Assembly: GCA_026027325.1 (NCBI GenBank)
Contig: JAMSLZ010000017.1
Location: 62,001-126,000, forward strand
Origin: Actinomucor elegans
Lineage: Eukaryota; Mucoromycota; Mucoromycetes; Mucorales; Mucoraceae
Length of the DNA: 64,000 bases
Reading direction: 5' to 3'
The number at the start of each line of letters is the position of its first letter. The stretch's first letter is position 1. This document shows, in pieces, positions 48,251-58,688 of the stretch. The translations under genes and the position numbers were made by a program. Under the pieces are notes generated by a model. It saw nothing but the letters and a program-made list of their open reading frames with translations, searched no databases and was not told where the DNA came from.

Positions 48251-49746
48251 ATGAGTCAAACAAGCAGAAAACAAGACTATCCATCGGATTCAGATCTCTC
48301 TTTACAATTATCAGACGCTTCTTCTTTGTCGTCCGATTCTGATCTGTCAACATCGATCCCTAATAAAAACAAAAAGAAGCAGACAAAAAAGAAGGCTAAA
48401 TCAACCAAAAAGAAAAAGAATTTTGATAATTCACAATACTGTACATGTCGCAAAGGCTATGACGGTAAAGAATTCATGATTGAATGCGACGAATGTCAAG
48501 GTAATATGTAAATTAATAACCAGTATGTCATGCTGCTCACCTATCAAAACCCCTTTAGAATGGTTTCATGGTGCTTGCGTAGGCTTAAAGCCAAATTCTG
48601 TCACAGATCATTATTTTTGTAAATCCTGTACAAATAAGCCCAATGGTGCAGGAAAAACACTAATACCACCACCAAAATCCATGATTGTATTACCATCCAA
48701 ACCAAATGATCATGTCAAAAAAGCACCCCCTCCACCGAAACCAGTGGCTCCACCAGCTCCGATTGTACCAGTGATAGATGAAGATGAGGATTTAGATGAT
48801 ATTTGCGTTTTGTGTGATGGCGATTGTACCTGTGGAGCAGTGCAAGATTCGCCTGTAGTAGTAGTTACTGCCACGCCACCACCGCCGCCACCGATACAAA
48901 AGATTCAAACCAAAATAAGTAACGTATTTTAGCATAAACATGATTGAATGATCAACTAACTCAATGATACTAGTTATCCCAGTACCAAAGAAGCCCGTAA
49001 CAAAAAAACCGGTACCAAAGAAACCAGCACCGAAAAAACCTGTACCAAAAAAGGCAACGCCAAAGAAACCAGTAGCAAAGAAGCCTGTACCGAAAAAGAC
49101 TGGCAAAGCAATACCTAGTAGCAAAAAGTCGAAAATGTCCAAAATCATCCGCAACCACAATAGCAGCAGCAGCAGTAGTGGTGATGAAGACAGTAGCAGT
49201 AATAGTAGCAGCAGTGGTAGCGATAGTGAGGAAGACAGTAGTAATGATGAAGGCCTAGTTGTAGAACGCATTGGCATAGATATCAAGCCCAAGAAGAGCA
49301 CTGTGAGAAGAGGCAAAAGTACAACTCTCTTGGCAAATATGAAAGCACCAGTACCTCGCAAAGGCAAAGGCAAGAAAATGAACACGGTGAAGTTTATTTC
49401 GAGCGAAGAAGAGGAAGATTCGGATGAAGAACTCATTGTGGATGATTTAGATGATTTATTGGAAACCATGTCGCCTTTATCTGAACATTCTAGCGAATCT
49501 GATTTACAAAGTGAAGAAGAGTTCTTTACTGACGATACAATGTCACCTACTTCTTATAGTTCCAGTATCCATATTGATTCAGGTGATGATGAGGATATCG
49601 AAGATCACGAAACTCAAAAGATTATCAATGAATTGACTTTGGATAGTGATGAAGAGGATCAAGCTATGTTTGTACAAGATGATGAAGGCGGTATCTTTGT
49701 AGAAGATGATCAAGAAGAAGATGATGATGATGATGACGATGATGAC

Positions 49747-49779
<33 letters not shown>

Positions 49780-50823
49780 CAACCCAACTTTTACTACAGT
49801 CGTCACCAGAGTCATTGGTCTTCTTCAGAAGAAGAAGATGATGATGAAGAGTTTGATTATACTACAATACCAGAAGAAGAACAAGACAATAATGCCTTAT
49901 TACCACTACTGGATAGTGAGGGCAATTTGTATGATAGTGTCGCTGCTGCATTCATGCAAGCGTTTTCTATGCATGCAGATACTACTACAACAACAGCACA
50001 ACCATCAGGTACCAATACACCAGCTGCAGCAACATTGGATGACTATCAATTATCGCCATTTGAATTAGCCAATGCTTTGACGGCTCTATCGGCAGCGGAG
50101 CATGTATTTTTACGCAGACCTTCTTTACCTAGTAGTGCAGTTTCCGCAGCACAACGAATGCGAGGGTCCCAAGACATGTCTGCATCTGATTTGCGGGCTA
50201 TTGTATCAGACGAACTGACGCTTTCTCTGGAGCCCATCCAAGAAAATGAAGAGCAACCATCGCCTACCGGTGATAATCAATTATTTTCCAATGATATCAA
50301 ACTTCAAGAACAGATCTTAGATTTACTCAAAAACACTCAAAAAGAGGATCAAGAACAAGTGCAAGAAAAACCACACGAAAAAGTATTACAACCTATAATC
50401 ACTAATAACTCTACAAGACAAATATTACCAAAACCCTCTGGCAGTGGCGATTCTTATTTCCCAAACATGCTATCTCAAACAGCATTAGAGCAACATATTC
50501 AAGATGTATTAACCCAAAGCATAGAAAGTTCGCAATCACAAAAGCGCAAATCTACAGTGAATGAGCCTATAGACAAGAAGAAACTACGAAGACAATCTAC
50601 ACCAGCTTCACCTGCCGCCATTATAGATGATTTAGGCGAAGAAGCCGTGTCGATGGATGACTTAGTAGATACTTCACAATTATACACACGGTCCTTATCG
50701 AGATCACCTTCACCTGATATTTCAGAAGATCCTTATAGTAGAGACCTTAGTAGATGGCAACGTATCCCCATTGGTGCTTTTCGTTTAATGAGATCCAAGA
50801 ACAAGCTATGGCTTGAACGTTGA
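48251..50823 (+). CDS. PHD-finger protein with KKPVPKK repeats and poly-Asp
   Basis: Nuclear protein with one C4HC3 PHD finger, joined across intron 1: YCTCRKGYDGKEFMIECDEC, QEWFHGACVG, YFCKSC. The arrangement resembles Cfp1/Spp1-type H3K4me readers, but no other Set1-complex domain is seen. After intron 2 (48919-48973) comes a Lys/Pro array of six to eight KKPxPKKP-like units, then Ser/Asp/Glu blocks with a run of about 21 Asp (GAT/GAC tract at 49720-49779). The C-terminal region contains a Ser-Pro-rich tail and the hydrophobic LQEQILDLLKNTQKEDQE. About 820 residues. Apart from the PHD it is mostly disordered. It is a likely chromatin reader by domain only. Confidence 0.85.
49720..49779 (+). 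repeat. GAT/GAC trinucleotide tract (poly-Asp)
   Basis: An in-frame run of GAT with occasional GAC encoding about 21 consecutive aspartates inside the PHD protein. It is prone to length polymorphism. Confidence 0.9.
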
Positions 50824-50844
50824 AATAAACCTTTATTATATACA
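50824..50844. terminator. shared bidirectional poly(A) signal, PHD gene / Pet100 gene
   Basis: The 21 bases between two convergent stop codons contain AATAAACCTTTATT (50824-50837). It gives AATAAA on the plus strand directly after the PHD stop, and on the minus strand eight bases after the Pet100 stop. The motif is an exact palindrome around CC/GG apart from its centre. Confidence 0.7.
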
Positions 50845-51252
50845 TTAATCTTCTGTTGAAGTTACTGCCGCTGCTGCCGCTGCTGCTGCTTGAGCTTGCT
50901 TTTTCTCTTGAATTGCTTTTCTCCAGCGATCTTCTCTATCCGATTTCATTTTGTCTAAAGCACTTCTCACATCTTCCGATGTAGTAGGAGGTTTCTAAAC
51001 AAACACACGTTAGTGTAATGAAATATAATATCATATAACTCTTACATAGGTCGTGTTAATATCAGGCCAAAACTTGATACCTTTGACATAAGTATCATAA
51101 AAGTCGGGTCCTCCGAAATAAAGCATGGATGCTACCGGGAAAAAGACATAGAAACCAAACTAAACATTCTTAAAGGTGAATATATGAAACAAATAATATA
51201 CCCTTAGAAAGCTAGTCTATACCTTTACAACTTCTAATCGTGGTCCACCCAT
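50845..51252 (-). CDS. PET100: Pet100-like cytochrome c oxidase assembly factor
   Basis: Inner-membrane chaperone for complex IV assembly. Three exons close in frame: MGGPRLEVVK, FGFYVFFPVASMLYFGGPDF and on to INTTY, then KPPTTSEDVRSALDKMKSDR. The MGGPxLE(V/I)xKFGxYVxFPV start with a single membrane helix is the family signature, and the Lys/Arg-rich charged helix RWRKAIQEKKQAQ follows. About 96 residues, normal for Pet100. The tail has an Ala7 run. It was absent as a single open frame because the first exon is 30 nt. Introns begin GTATAG and GTAAGA. Confidence 0.88.
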
Positions 51253-51759
51253 GTTGTGTATTAAGTAATGTAACAGGAACAAGATATAAAAAAAGTGGTG
51301 CGTTAATTGAGCCCTGCTCTGATGGAACCAAAGTCACAAGTGACTGTTGTTTAATTTTCATGCAAAGTTGATTTCCAGCCAGCCAATAAATAACGGTCAC
51401 ACGATTGATCGATAAAAGGTGGACCTTTGACTTTTAAAGTAACTAAACAACGAGTTTACCCAACAATTGACACTATCAAATGCATTTGCAACAATAAGAC
51501 ATTAGTATTAATAGAATCTGTAACTCATATTAGCTAAATGTAGTAGTTTTTTTTTTCATTCTGGAACCTTGTAATGTCCCTTACGATAATCAAGACTAAA
51601 GCCTTAAATTAGCAACCATAAAAGCGATTATTCGTGTTACAGTCACGATTAAGCATGCAAAGCTTTTAATAACCAACTATACTATCTTGCTCCTAAATCC
51701 CCTTTTCTCCTCTTTGTTCTACTTTTTTTTTTAGCTCCTATTTTCTTTTTCTTTTTATA
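51253..51759. promoter_or_regulatory. divergent upstream region, Pet100 / PH protein
   Basis: About 507 bases between divergent starts. A long pyrimidine-rich tract (CTTTTTTTTT ... CTTTTTCTTTTT) lies just before the PH-protein ATG at 51760, a common fungal promoter feature. An open frame at 51212-51400 is unrecognised. Confidence 0.45.
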
Positions 51760-53463
51760 ATGCCATTTCTATCTTCATTAGATCGAGATTACCTCGAAGA
51801 GATCCCTGTCACTTCAACACCTATTTTTGAAGGTCATCTCTCAGTTAGGAACGAGAAAAAACAATGGCAGTGGCGATTATTTCGATTTGACGGCTCTTGC
51901 TTTACGTGTCTATCAACGCGTAAAGTCAAACTACCACCTCATACAACGCTAGACAATCACCCAGAAGATAATAATAATCAGTTTTCATATACTTCGCCTT
52001 TACTAGCGACACCCAAAGACAAAACGAAACGACTGTGCGAAAATAAGACAGAACTGAAATATTACCAGCTACCAGAATGGTCGATCGATGTAGTGAATAT
52101 CTCTTCTATATCAGTACTAAAGAGAATCAACAAAAGGACTCCTTCTAAGTGCTTCTCTGTAAGGACTTTTGATCATCGTTGTATCATATTAAAAGCTCAG
52201 AAACAAAAAGACCTTGAACGGTGGTTATTTGTACTGACTAAGATGTGGAAGTTTACTCAAGCTGTAAAGAATCAAGTGGCAGTACAGCAGCAACTGTACG
52301 ACCAACAGCAAGTAGAGGATAATATACCTCTTGTACATTCTATTGCTATTCCACCACCACAGCAAACTTATCGGCCTCTATCAGACGAAAAAATACGTGT
52401 CATTGAAGAGTGGCGAAAATCATTAGCAGAATTAATGGCCAGTGATCCTAATATCAGAATATCTACACCTCCACCTATTGAACCTATTCCAGATGACGAT
52501 GCTATGAGTGTCTTTACAGACATGACAAGCGTGAGTCATCGAGTACCAAATGCAAAGCTCAAAAGAAGAACCACTTCCAAAAGATCATCTCCATCCAAGT
52601 CAATAAGTAGTCGAAGGCATAAGATTGCACCTCAGCAACCAGTGGACACAAGACCTACACTAAAGAAAAGAAGGTCGGATGATGTGAGGAACTGGATGAA
52701 TAACAAACCAATCATCAATCGAACAGCCAGTTTAGGCAGTAGCAGCTCAAGAAGAAAACCCAGCATCCAAAAATTATCGTCATCATCACTACAACAAAAA
52801 AGCAGCGTATCCACTTCACCAGAGATCATTCAACATATGAATTTTTTCCAAGATGTCCTTACTGTCTGTGATGATGAGAGCTGTCCTTATGAACATCAAC
52901 AGCAGCAAACGAAATTGAGATACCATACTTCTATCAAAGGCAAAAAGTTGATCCAAGTTAATCAATGCGAGCAAGAGAAACGACCTCAAATGATCCACCG
53001 AAGGGCTTCTATGCCTTTAACTGATCAGCAGTTTATATTTGATCAACAAAAGATGAATACATTATCGCCATTACAGTCCCTATCGTTCCATAAGAAACAA
53101 GAAGAGGAAGAAGACATGAGTTTAGCTGATTTACAAAAATCATTAAGGCAGATAGGCTTAAATCATACAAGATCACCTTCTGCTTCTTCGATACAAGACC
53201 TGCAACGGAAAAGATATTATCAGCCTATGTCTTCTATTGTGGCACCTGCTATACCACCTCATCAATACCAGCAAACGCAGCTTTATTTATTCGAAACCCA
53301 ACAATTGCAACTCCAACAACTCCAACAACAACAGCAGCAACAGCAGCAGCAGTATCAGAAAAAAGCAAATGCTGCTGCGAGTACTAATAATACATTTGAT
53401 CCATTGGAGAGAAAGAATTCTTTAAATTATTACAATCTTAATAACAACTATATATACAGATAA
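51760..53463 (+). CDS. PH-domain protein with Gln-rich C-terminus
   Basis: Single exon, 567 residues. The N-terminal PH domain spans about residues 22-170: FEGHLSVRNEKKQWQWRLFR, then FTCLSTRKVKLPP, an inserted loop, YYQLPEWSIDVVNISSISVL, SKCFSVRTFDHRCIILKAQ, and the closing helix KDLERWLFVLTKMWKF. The rest is Ser/Arg-rich and low complexity (SKRSSPSKSISSRRHK), with RKPSIQKL-type basophilic phosphosites and a C-terminal poly-Gln block (about 53315-53354). It probably binds membrane phosphoinositides or acts as an adaptor. I do not recognise a named orthologue. It is divergent from Pet100. Confidence 0.82.
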   Translation: MPFLSSLDRDYLEEIPVTSTPIFEGHLSVRNEKKQWQWRLFRFDGSCFTCLSTRKVKLPPHTTLDNHPEDNNNQFSYTSPLLATPKDKTKRLCENKTELKYYQLPEWSIDVVNISSISVLKRINKRTPSKCFSVRTFDHRCIILKAQKQKDLERWLFVLTKMWKFTQAVKNQVAVQQQLYDQQQVEDNIPLVHSIAIPPPQQTYRPLSDEKIRVIEEWRKSLAELMASDPNIRISTPPPIEPIPDDDAMSVFTDMTSVSHRVPNAKLKRRTTSKRSSPSKSISSRRHKIAPQQPVDTRPTLKKRRSDDVRNWMNNKPIINRTASLGSSSSRRKPSIQKLSSSSLQQKSSVSTSPEIIQHMNFFQDVLTVCDDESCPYEHQQQQTKLRYHTSIKGKKLIQVNQCEQEKRPQMIHRRASMPLTDQQFIFDQQKMNTLSPLQSLSFHKKQEEEEDMSLADLQKSLRQIGLNHTRSPSASSIQDLQRKRYYQPMSSIVAPAIPPHQYQQTQLYLFETQQLQLQQLQQQQQQQQQQYQKKANAAASTNNTFDPLERKNSLNYYNLNNNYIYR

Positions 53464-54229
53464 TAATAAAGTCTCGACCTATAATTACAATTTTTTGTTG
53501 CTCATCAGTGATACGTAACGTGACCTTTTTGTGCTCTTCTCGGCTAGCCTTTTGTAGGACTCATAGCAAAATAGCATTCAACTAATCAAGATTTAAATGT
53601 GAACAAAACATGTAATGTAACTTTTAAAATGGTGCCGAAATAATGTTTTATCGGATGTAGCAATCCATTCTGAAATACCAATTACTAATCAAATAAGACG
53701 TTGGACCGAAATCAATAACTTTGCTCGTTATGTAGCTCATTGTGTTAATCTTCTGCACTGTGGTTTATTAAATTCCGCCTGCTCAGATGTTACTCAGAAA
53801 CTGTAGACTTGCAATAAAAGACATGGATCTTGCATTGATATTTTGAATGATTAATCAAAGTTTTAGATAATTAAATTCTCATTTAAATGGTATACACTGT
53901 AAATAGTGAAAATAAAGATCTCGATCCATTGAAGAAAAAAAAAAAAAAAAAAAAAAAAAAACTAAAAGTTACGCAACGTTTTTTCATATCAACATAGAGC
54001 TACGCTAGGGCCTGGATTAAAGCAAAGAAATTATATTCCACCTATATTCTACACTTTAAATCTACATCTTATTTTTTTTTTTTTTTTTTTTTTTTTAGTT
54101 AAGATAGAGTGATTCCACTCCCAGTTTGAAAATAACTCACTCACTTGCTGAAACTAATTTCTAAATAAATCCAATAAAAAATAGATTATTTATTTGTCAT
54201 TTTTGACTACATAAAAGTTTTCGCTTTAG
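53464..54229. other. spacer with A27 and T25 tracts
   Basis: Contains a dispersed-element copy (53655-53720), an A27 run at 53935-53961 and a T25 run at 54072-54096. The two homopolymers lie in opposite sense 110 bases apart, just outside the dead transposase. No coding sequence. Confidence 0.55.
53655..53720 (+). repeat. dispersed intergenic element, copy 12
   Basis: ATGTAGCAATCCATTCTGAA, ATACCAATTACTAATCAAAT, AAGACGTTGGACCGAAATCA. Confidence 0.65.
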
Positions 54230-55540
54230 ATGAGAATCATTTTCAAGCAGTTTTTGAACTGAATCTTTGGGTGCTGTATAATGTTCTGAAGACGAACAAC
54301 TGGAATAGCAAAAGAAGCATCAATGATTTGTTCATAAAGAGTCTCAATATCTTTACCTTCATTAATGTCTAAATTGCTCCTCGATCACACTGAGCTCTGT
54401 CAAATACGGGGAAAGATACCTCTTTCCTTGATTATGGACGCTATTTCCACATATTTGTGTATAGGGGCATTGTCCATTATGACGTGAGGCCCTCTCGTTT
54501 CTCCTACTTGCCCATGATATCAAAAGTTTCACTAATGAACCTCATGCAATGGCCATTTGTGATACCCTCCGAATAGTCTTTGCGACGAGCAGCGATTGCC
54601 TTTCTTTTTTTTCTTTTTTTACCACCTTGTATTTTTCTAATTTTGGGTACTTTTGGAGGCTCCCTGATGCTCGCATTTACTAAACCAATTGGTGTACTGC
54701 ATCCAATGATTGAGTGTGAAACCACTCTTTTTCCTCTGACGGACCATGCTCTGCTAGATCTCATTTTGATATTAAAACCTGACTCATCAATAAAAACGCA
54801 GTGCTTAGTGAAGTAGAGGTCCGTCATAACTCATCTCTGTACCCATTCTTTTCGTAAAATAAGATTGTCATCACTGTTTCTTTTTTCAGAATGGAACGTG
54901 GGTCGCTTGAACGTGCTGTTACACTCTTTTATGAATTCATGAATTCTTGACTTGTTGTTCTCAAGGCCTGCAAAGTGAGTAATCAACTCATCAACAGCAT
55001 CGCTTATGTATACCTGGGAATTATTATCATAGAATTCCTTCAGATACAACGCAAGTTCCTCTTGCAATATTGACTTTGGCCTATTTACTCGGTTGGCCTT
55101 CTTTCTAACCATAAAAGGGCCTGGATCGACTAGAAAGTTGTTCAGTCAAGTCCGAAAAGTACTCTCCTTGACACCACCCTTCAATGCTGCAGTCCTGATC
55201 AGCGTTCCTCTTTTTTTTTTTTGGTACTCGAAGAACAATTCTTGGGCGTTGTTTCATAGTTTTCGTACTTGGTAACTCTACCACCGCTTTTTGATACTGG
55301 GGCAATCATATCTTCATTCGAATCTTCTTTTGATTCATCGGCTGCAGCTTTGTTTAAAGGATTTTTTTTTCAGGTACATCTCAAGATTGACAAGTTGCTT
55401 AATAGCAAAGTAGTCGCCTTCTTGATCAACGATGTCCATTGATTCATTGCCGTTCTCGTCATAAATATTTCCGATATCATTTTTGGTAAAGTAACATAGG
55501 ACATCTATTTTCGGTTCCAAGAGCTTCGTTATCAACAAAG
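54230..55540 (-). pseudogene. decayed DDE_3-type (Tc1/IS630/Pogo superfamily) transposase
   Basis: Broken transposase reading right to left. N-terminal part NGNESMDIVDQEGDYFAIKQ, helix-turn-helix-like RPKSILQEELALYLKEFYDN, then the catalytic start HCVFIDESGFNIKMRSSRAW with SVRGKRVV (first Asp), IMDNAPIHKYVEIASIIKER (second Asp) and a remnant IEEQF where the final Glu would be. Stops and frame changes separate these blocks (between 55105 and 55335, near 54830, and after 54430), and the PYSPxLNPIE block is interrupted. I saw no clear terminal inverted repeats; flanking A27 and T25 tracts lie to the left. This is a dead copy of a transposon type common in Mucorales. Confidence 0.8.
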
Positions 55541-56277
55541 AGAAAGCAAGAGGCGCATTATGCTTTGCTTCACATTGAAATCTATTTTCACTTTTTCATT
55601 GAAATTAGTTAGTACAGTCCGCGAATTTATTTTCAACAAATCAGCAAATTGGGAGCAAAACGACTGTATATGCAGCCATGGTGTCGACTAATTTTTATCA
55701 TCAATAGCCAAGTACCTCTTTTACCAAGTAGTAGTTGTCGTGATAAAATTGTTTATCATTTGTTAGAGTGTAAGCGGCACTTTAAAAGTATACTTTATAG
55801 CATAATTACATTTTCTACATTTCAAAACCCACTATTGTATTTTTATGTTTTATTGTATCTATTAAAAACTTGATTGAAGATAGTAGTAAAATAAAGAAAA
55901 GTGTACACTATTCTCTTTTCATAGTTTCAAATGAAACACAACATAATCTTTCATTATTCGACTCACAGGGAAATTTTGTATAATCTTAATTATTACACAT
56001 TTCGCTGACTGGTAGCTCTATATCAATCAGATGAAAGTAGTACATACTCAAACTATGGTGATCGATCATACAAATAGAAATAAAGCCCAAGACATTCGTT
56101 TATCCCTTCTTTAACACACTTATAACACATATATGTATTTTATAAAATTTTATTTATTTATTAGATAAATATTAGAAATAGATAGAAAGTAATATAATAA
56201 GTAAGTAAGGTATGTATAATGCTCGATTAACGAAGCAAAGTGAAGCTCATCATATCACCAAAACAAAAGAAATCATT
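55541..56277. other. spacer right of the transposase remnant
   Basis: An open frame at 55649-55873 (plus) contains SSCRDKIVYHLLECKRHFK, which vaguely resembles a zinc-binding tail of LINE polymerases, but evidence is too thin to call. The rest is AT-rich and includes the 3' flank of the membrane-protein gene. Confidence 0.35.
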
Positions 56278-56781
56278 TTAATAGAAACCTTGTTTGTAAG
56301 CAAGACCAGCAATGGCCAAACCAAGAGCGTAAAAGATGGTAGTGTAAACTACACGCATATAACGGTTATCAATGACTAATTCGGCAACGAACCAGACGAC
56401 GGCAAAGGCAACAAAGAACCAAGCAAGGATCATAACAGCACGTGTAGAGGCGCGAGCAAAAGTATTCATGGAAAGCAAACAAAGAAGAGAGAAAAGTGAG
56501 TCCTTGACAATTTGATGTCCTTTAGCCAATCGAGAAGCAAAACTACCAGAAGTGACGGCAAACTTCTTTTGAGAAGTTTCAGTATCAGTGGCAGTACCAG
56601 TGGCTACAATGTCTTCTTGACCGATAAAGTAAGAACGGGCAACCCAAACCAAACCCCAAAAGACCCATAATGTCATAAAGGCGATCCAGGTAACACGGAC
56701 ATGCCAGTCTTCAGTAAAGGCAGAAACAGATGAAACAATGTTATTGTTGATAGTGAAATCTTGAGTAGCAGTGGTAGACAT
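56278..56781 (-). CDS. small four-helix membrane protein, unknown
   Basis: Single exon, 167 residues. I do not recognise the family. Visible features: a polar N-terminus, helix 1 VTWIAFMTLWVFWGLVWVA, a polar loop with Thr-rich ATGTATDTETSQKK, helix 2 around SLFSLLCLLSMNTFA, helix 3 AVMILAWFFVAFAVVWFVAE, helix 4 VVYTTIFYALGLAIAGLAY, and the end KQGFY. The four-helix size and Trp/Phe-rich faces resemble MARVEL or tetraspan-type proteins, but no motif confirms that. Codon use is regular and the frame is clean, so it is likely a real gene. It has no closely spaced partner. Confidence 0.7.
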   Translation of the reverse strand: MSTTATQDFTINNNIVSSVSAFTEDWHVRVTWIAFMTLWVFWGLVWVARSYFIGQEDIVATGTATDTETSQKKFAVTSGSFASRLAKGHQIVKDSLFSLLCLLSMNTFARASTRAVMILAWFFVAFAVVWFVAELVIDNRYMRVVYTTIFYALGLAIAGLAYKQGFY

Positions 56782-58688
56782 AATTCGTTATTTTAAATAG
56801 ATATAGTATGATGAAAAGATCATCGTAACTTGATCAAACCGTGCCTTATATATATGTTTTTCGTTAATCGAAAAAGAAAGAGATTTTCCGTGTCAATGGT
56901 AAAATTGAAAACCCGAATTAAATTCCATGGATACCTTGTCTCAGCTTTCAAATCATGATATCTTGGGTTCAAAAAAAAAGAAAAAAGAAAAAAAAGAAAA
57001 GGTAGCCCTACATCCATGATAGAACTATGGAAAAAAAGCTTTGAATCCATTGCACAATTTCTGTACGCTTAAGAGTTGCTTGTTATTAAATAGAATTCTT
57101 TTTGATGCTAGTAATGCGGAAGAACCTATTGTCTGCTGCTAGGATTCCGGAATTGAAAAACGTAACAATGGGCGGACTAGAATTAATCCGAATGTTTATC
57201 CCTGTCATCGTTATCAATTTCGTCAATGACATTTTACCAAGGTTTGGCAGCTGATAATACTATAGTTGGTTTAGGGATCGCAATTTTACATAGCATGCAT
57301 TGCTATAATGCGATGATGGCTAATGGGTATATCCAGGGAGGTTTGTATATGTAAAGCATTGTTTAGTAATACTGTAGAGCTGCGGCTGACTGATGGGGTA
57401 TGTCAAGTGCCAGCTTGTTCTTTGAGCCGTAGTAGAACAATCTGGTGATTTTTTCTGTTTGCTAAACTTTATTATGCTTGTAAAGAATCATCTGTCGGTG
57501 TATTACTAATGAAGGTTACACTGCTCTTCGTCATTGTTTAGTGTTCTCCCCTGGAAATTTCTGCTCAATTGGTTTCAGTAGTATTAAAACTTTGTCCCGA
57601 TGTTTAAAACTTTGCCATTTAGGAGTTTGGTCATGATATTATATATATGTATTCAAGAGCTTTTATAGATATATCTTTTTAGTTTGATTATTATATAATT
57701 TTAACTTAATGGTTTAATAATTCATTTTACAGTCGACTCGCACTGATTATATCGATTAAAAGATAAGCCTTTAGGCTAATGAAACATCATGTATAATTAT
57801 TCATTGAATGAGAGCCTAATTGATCTTTTTTTTTTCGATAAAGCGATACATTCTATATATGAATTACTCATCAGATATACTAGTTGACTGAGATCGATCG
57901 AGATTTTACTAGTCAAGTAAAACATCACATCAAAATTCTATGATAGATTAAAATTTTGAACTCGGCAAAAAATAAAACTTTTAAACCAAAACTATCCTTA
58001 TACAAGGTGGTAAATGTATATGCATCCTTTATTTATTAACATAATATGTAGAGGATTCTATTCTTTTTTAAACGAAGTAGGTGTCATTAAAAAATATAAC
58101 AGGGTTGTTTTTCTAAATGTTAAAATCTGAAATGTTTTGGATGGAAATTTTTGCAACTTTTCGATGTTCAGACAATGGCATGAAAATTGATCTATCGACG
58201 TAAAAAGATCATCTTTTAATCTATCTATCCCTGAGAAACAAGACATAATAACAGCTTAGTGTTGGTTTATACCTCAAATGTTGATTTTTTTGGGGAAAAT
58301 ATCTATCGTGGGTAGGCATAGGCAAATAGTATTGGACCATCTATTCATTTCTTCAATCGCCACCAGACGATAAGGTTATGTTATTTTAAATTAACGTGTA
58401 GTAGTAAACGGACCAAGCAAGAACGGATATAGAATAATATGTATATGTTTTAGAGCAAGCATATATAGTTATAAAAGTGCTTATAGAGTTAATATTCCCT
58501 TATGGCACTTTTGAATCAGCAGTGGCAGCTTCCAACTAGTAGGCAGGTATTGCGAAAGATTGCGACAATATCCTATCAGCAAAAAATAGGAAAGGTTGAG
58601 TTGTATTATACTAGGTAATCAGAACCCCAAAGGCGGTGCACGCGCTTTGTTTGACTGTTTTTATTACAATAATAGTGAAAACTCAAGT
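56782..58688. other. 1.9-kb spacer, membrane protein / F-box pseudogene
   Basis: A purine-rich tract at about 56970-57000 precedes the membrane-protein gene. One dispersed-element copy is at 57847-57907. Two short open frames (56820-57050, 58058-58246) carry no known motif. No gene is supported. Confidence 0.5.
57847..57907 (+). repeat. dispersed intergenic element, copy 13
   Basis: ACATTCTATATATGAATTAC, TCATCAGATATACTAGTTGA, CTGAGATCGATCGAGATTTT. The GAxxGAGATCGATCGAG core is intact. Confidence 0.7.

Noticed and set aside
55649..55873. Possible LINE zinc-binding tail (SSCRDKIVYHLLECKRHFK)
   Set aside because: Only one CxxxxxxHxxxC-like string with no polymerase motif near it; insufficient.
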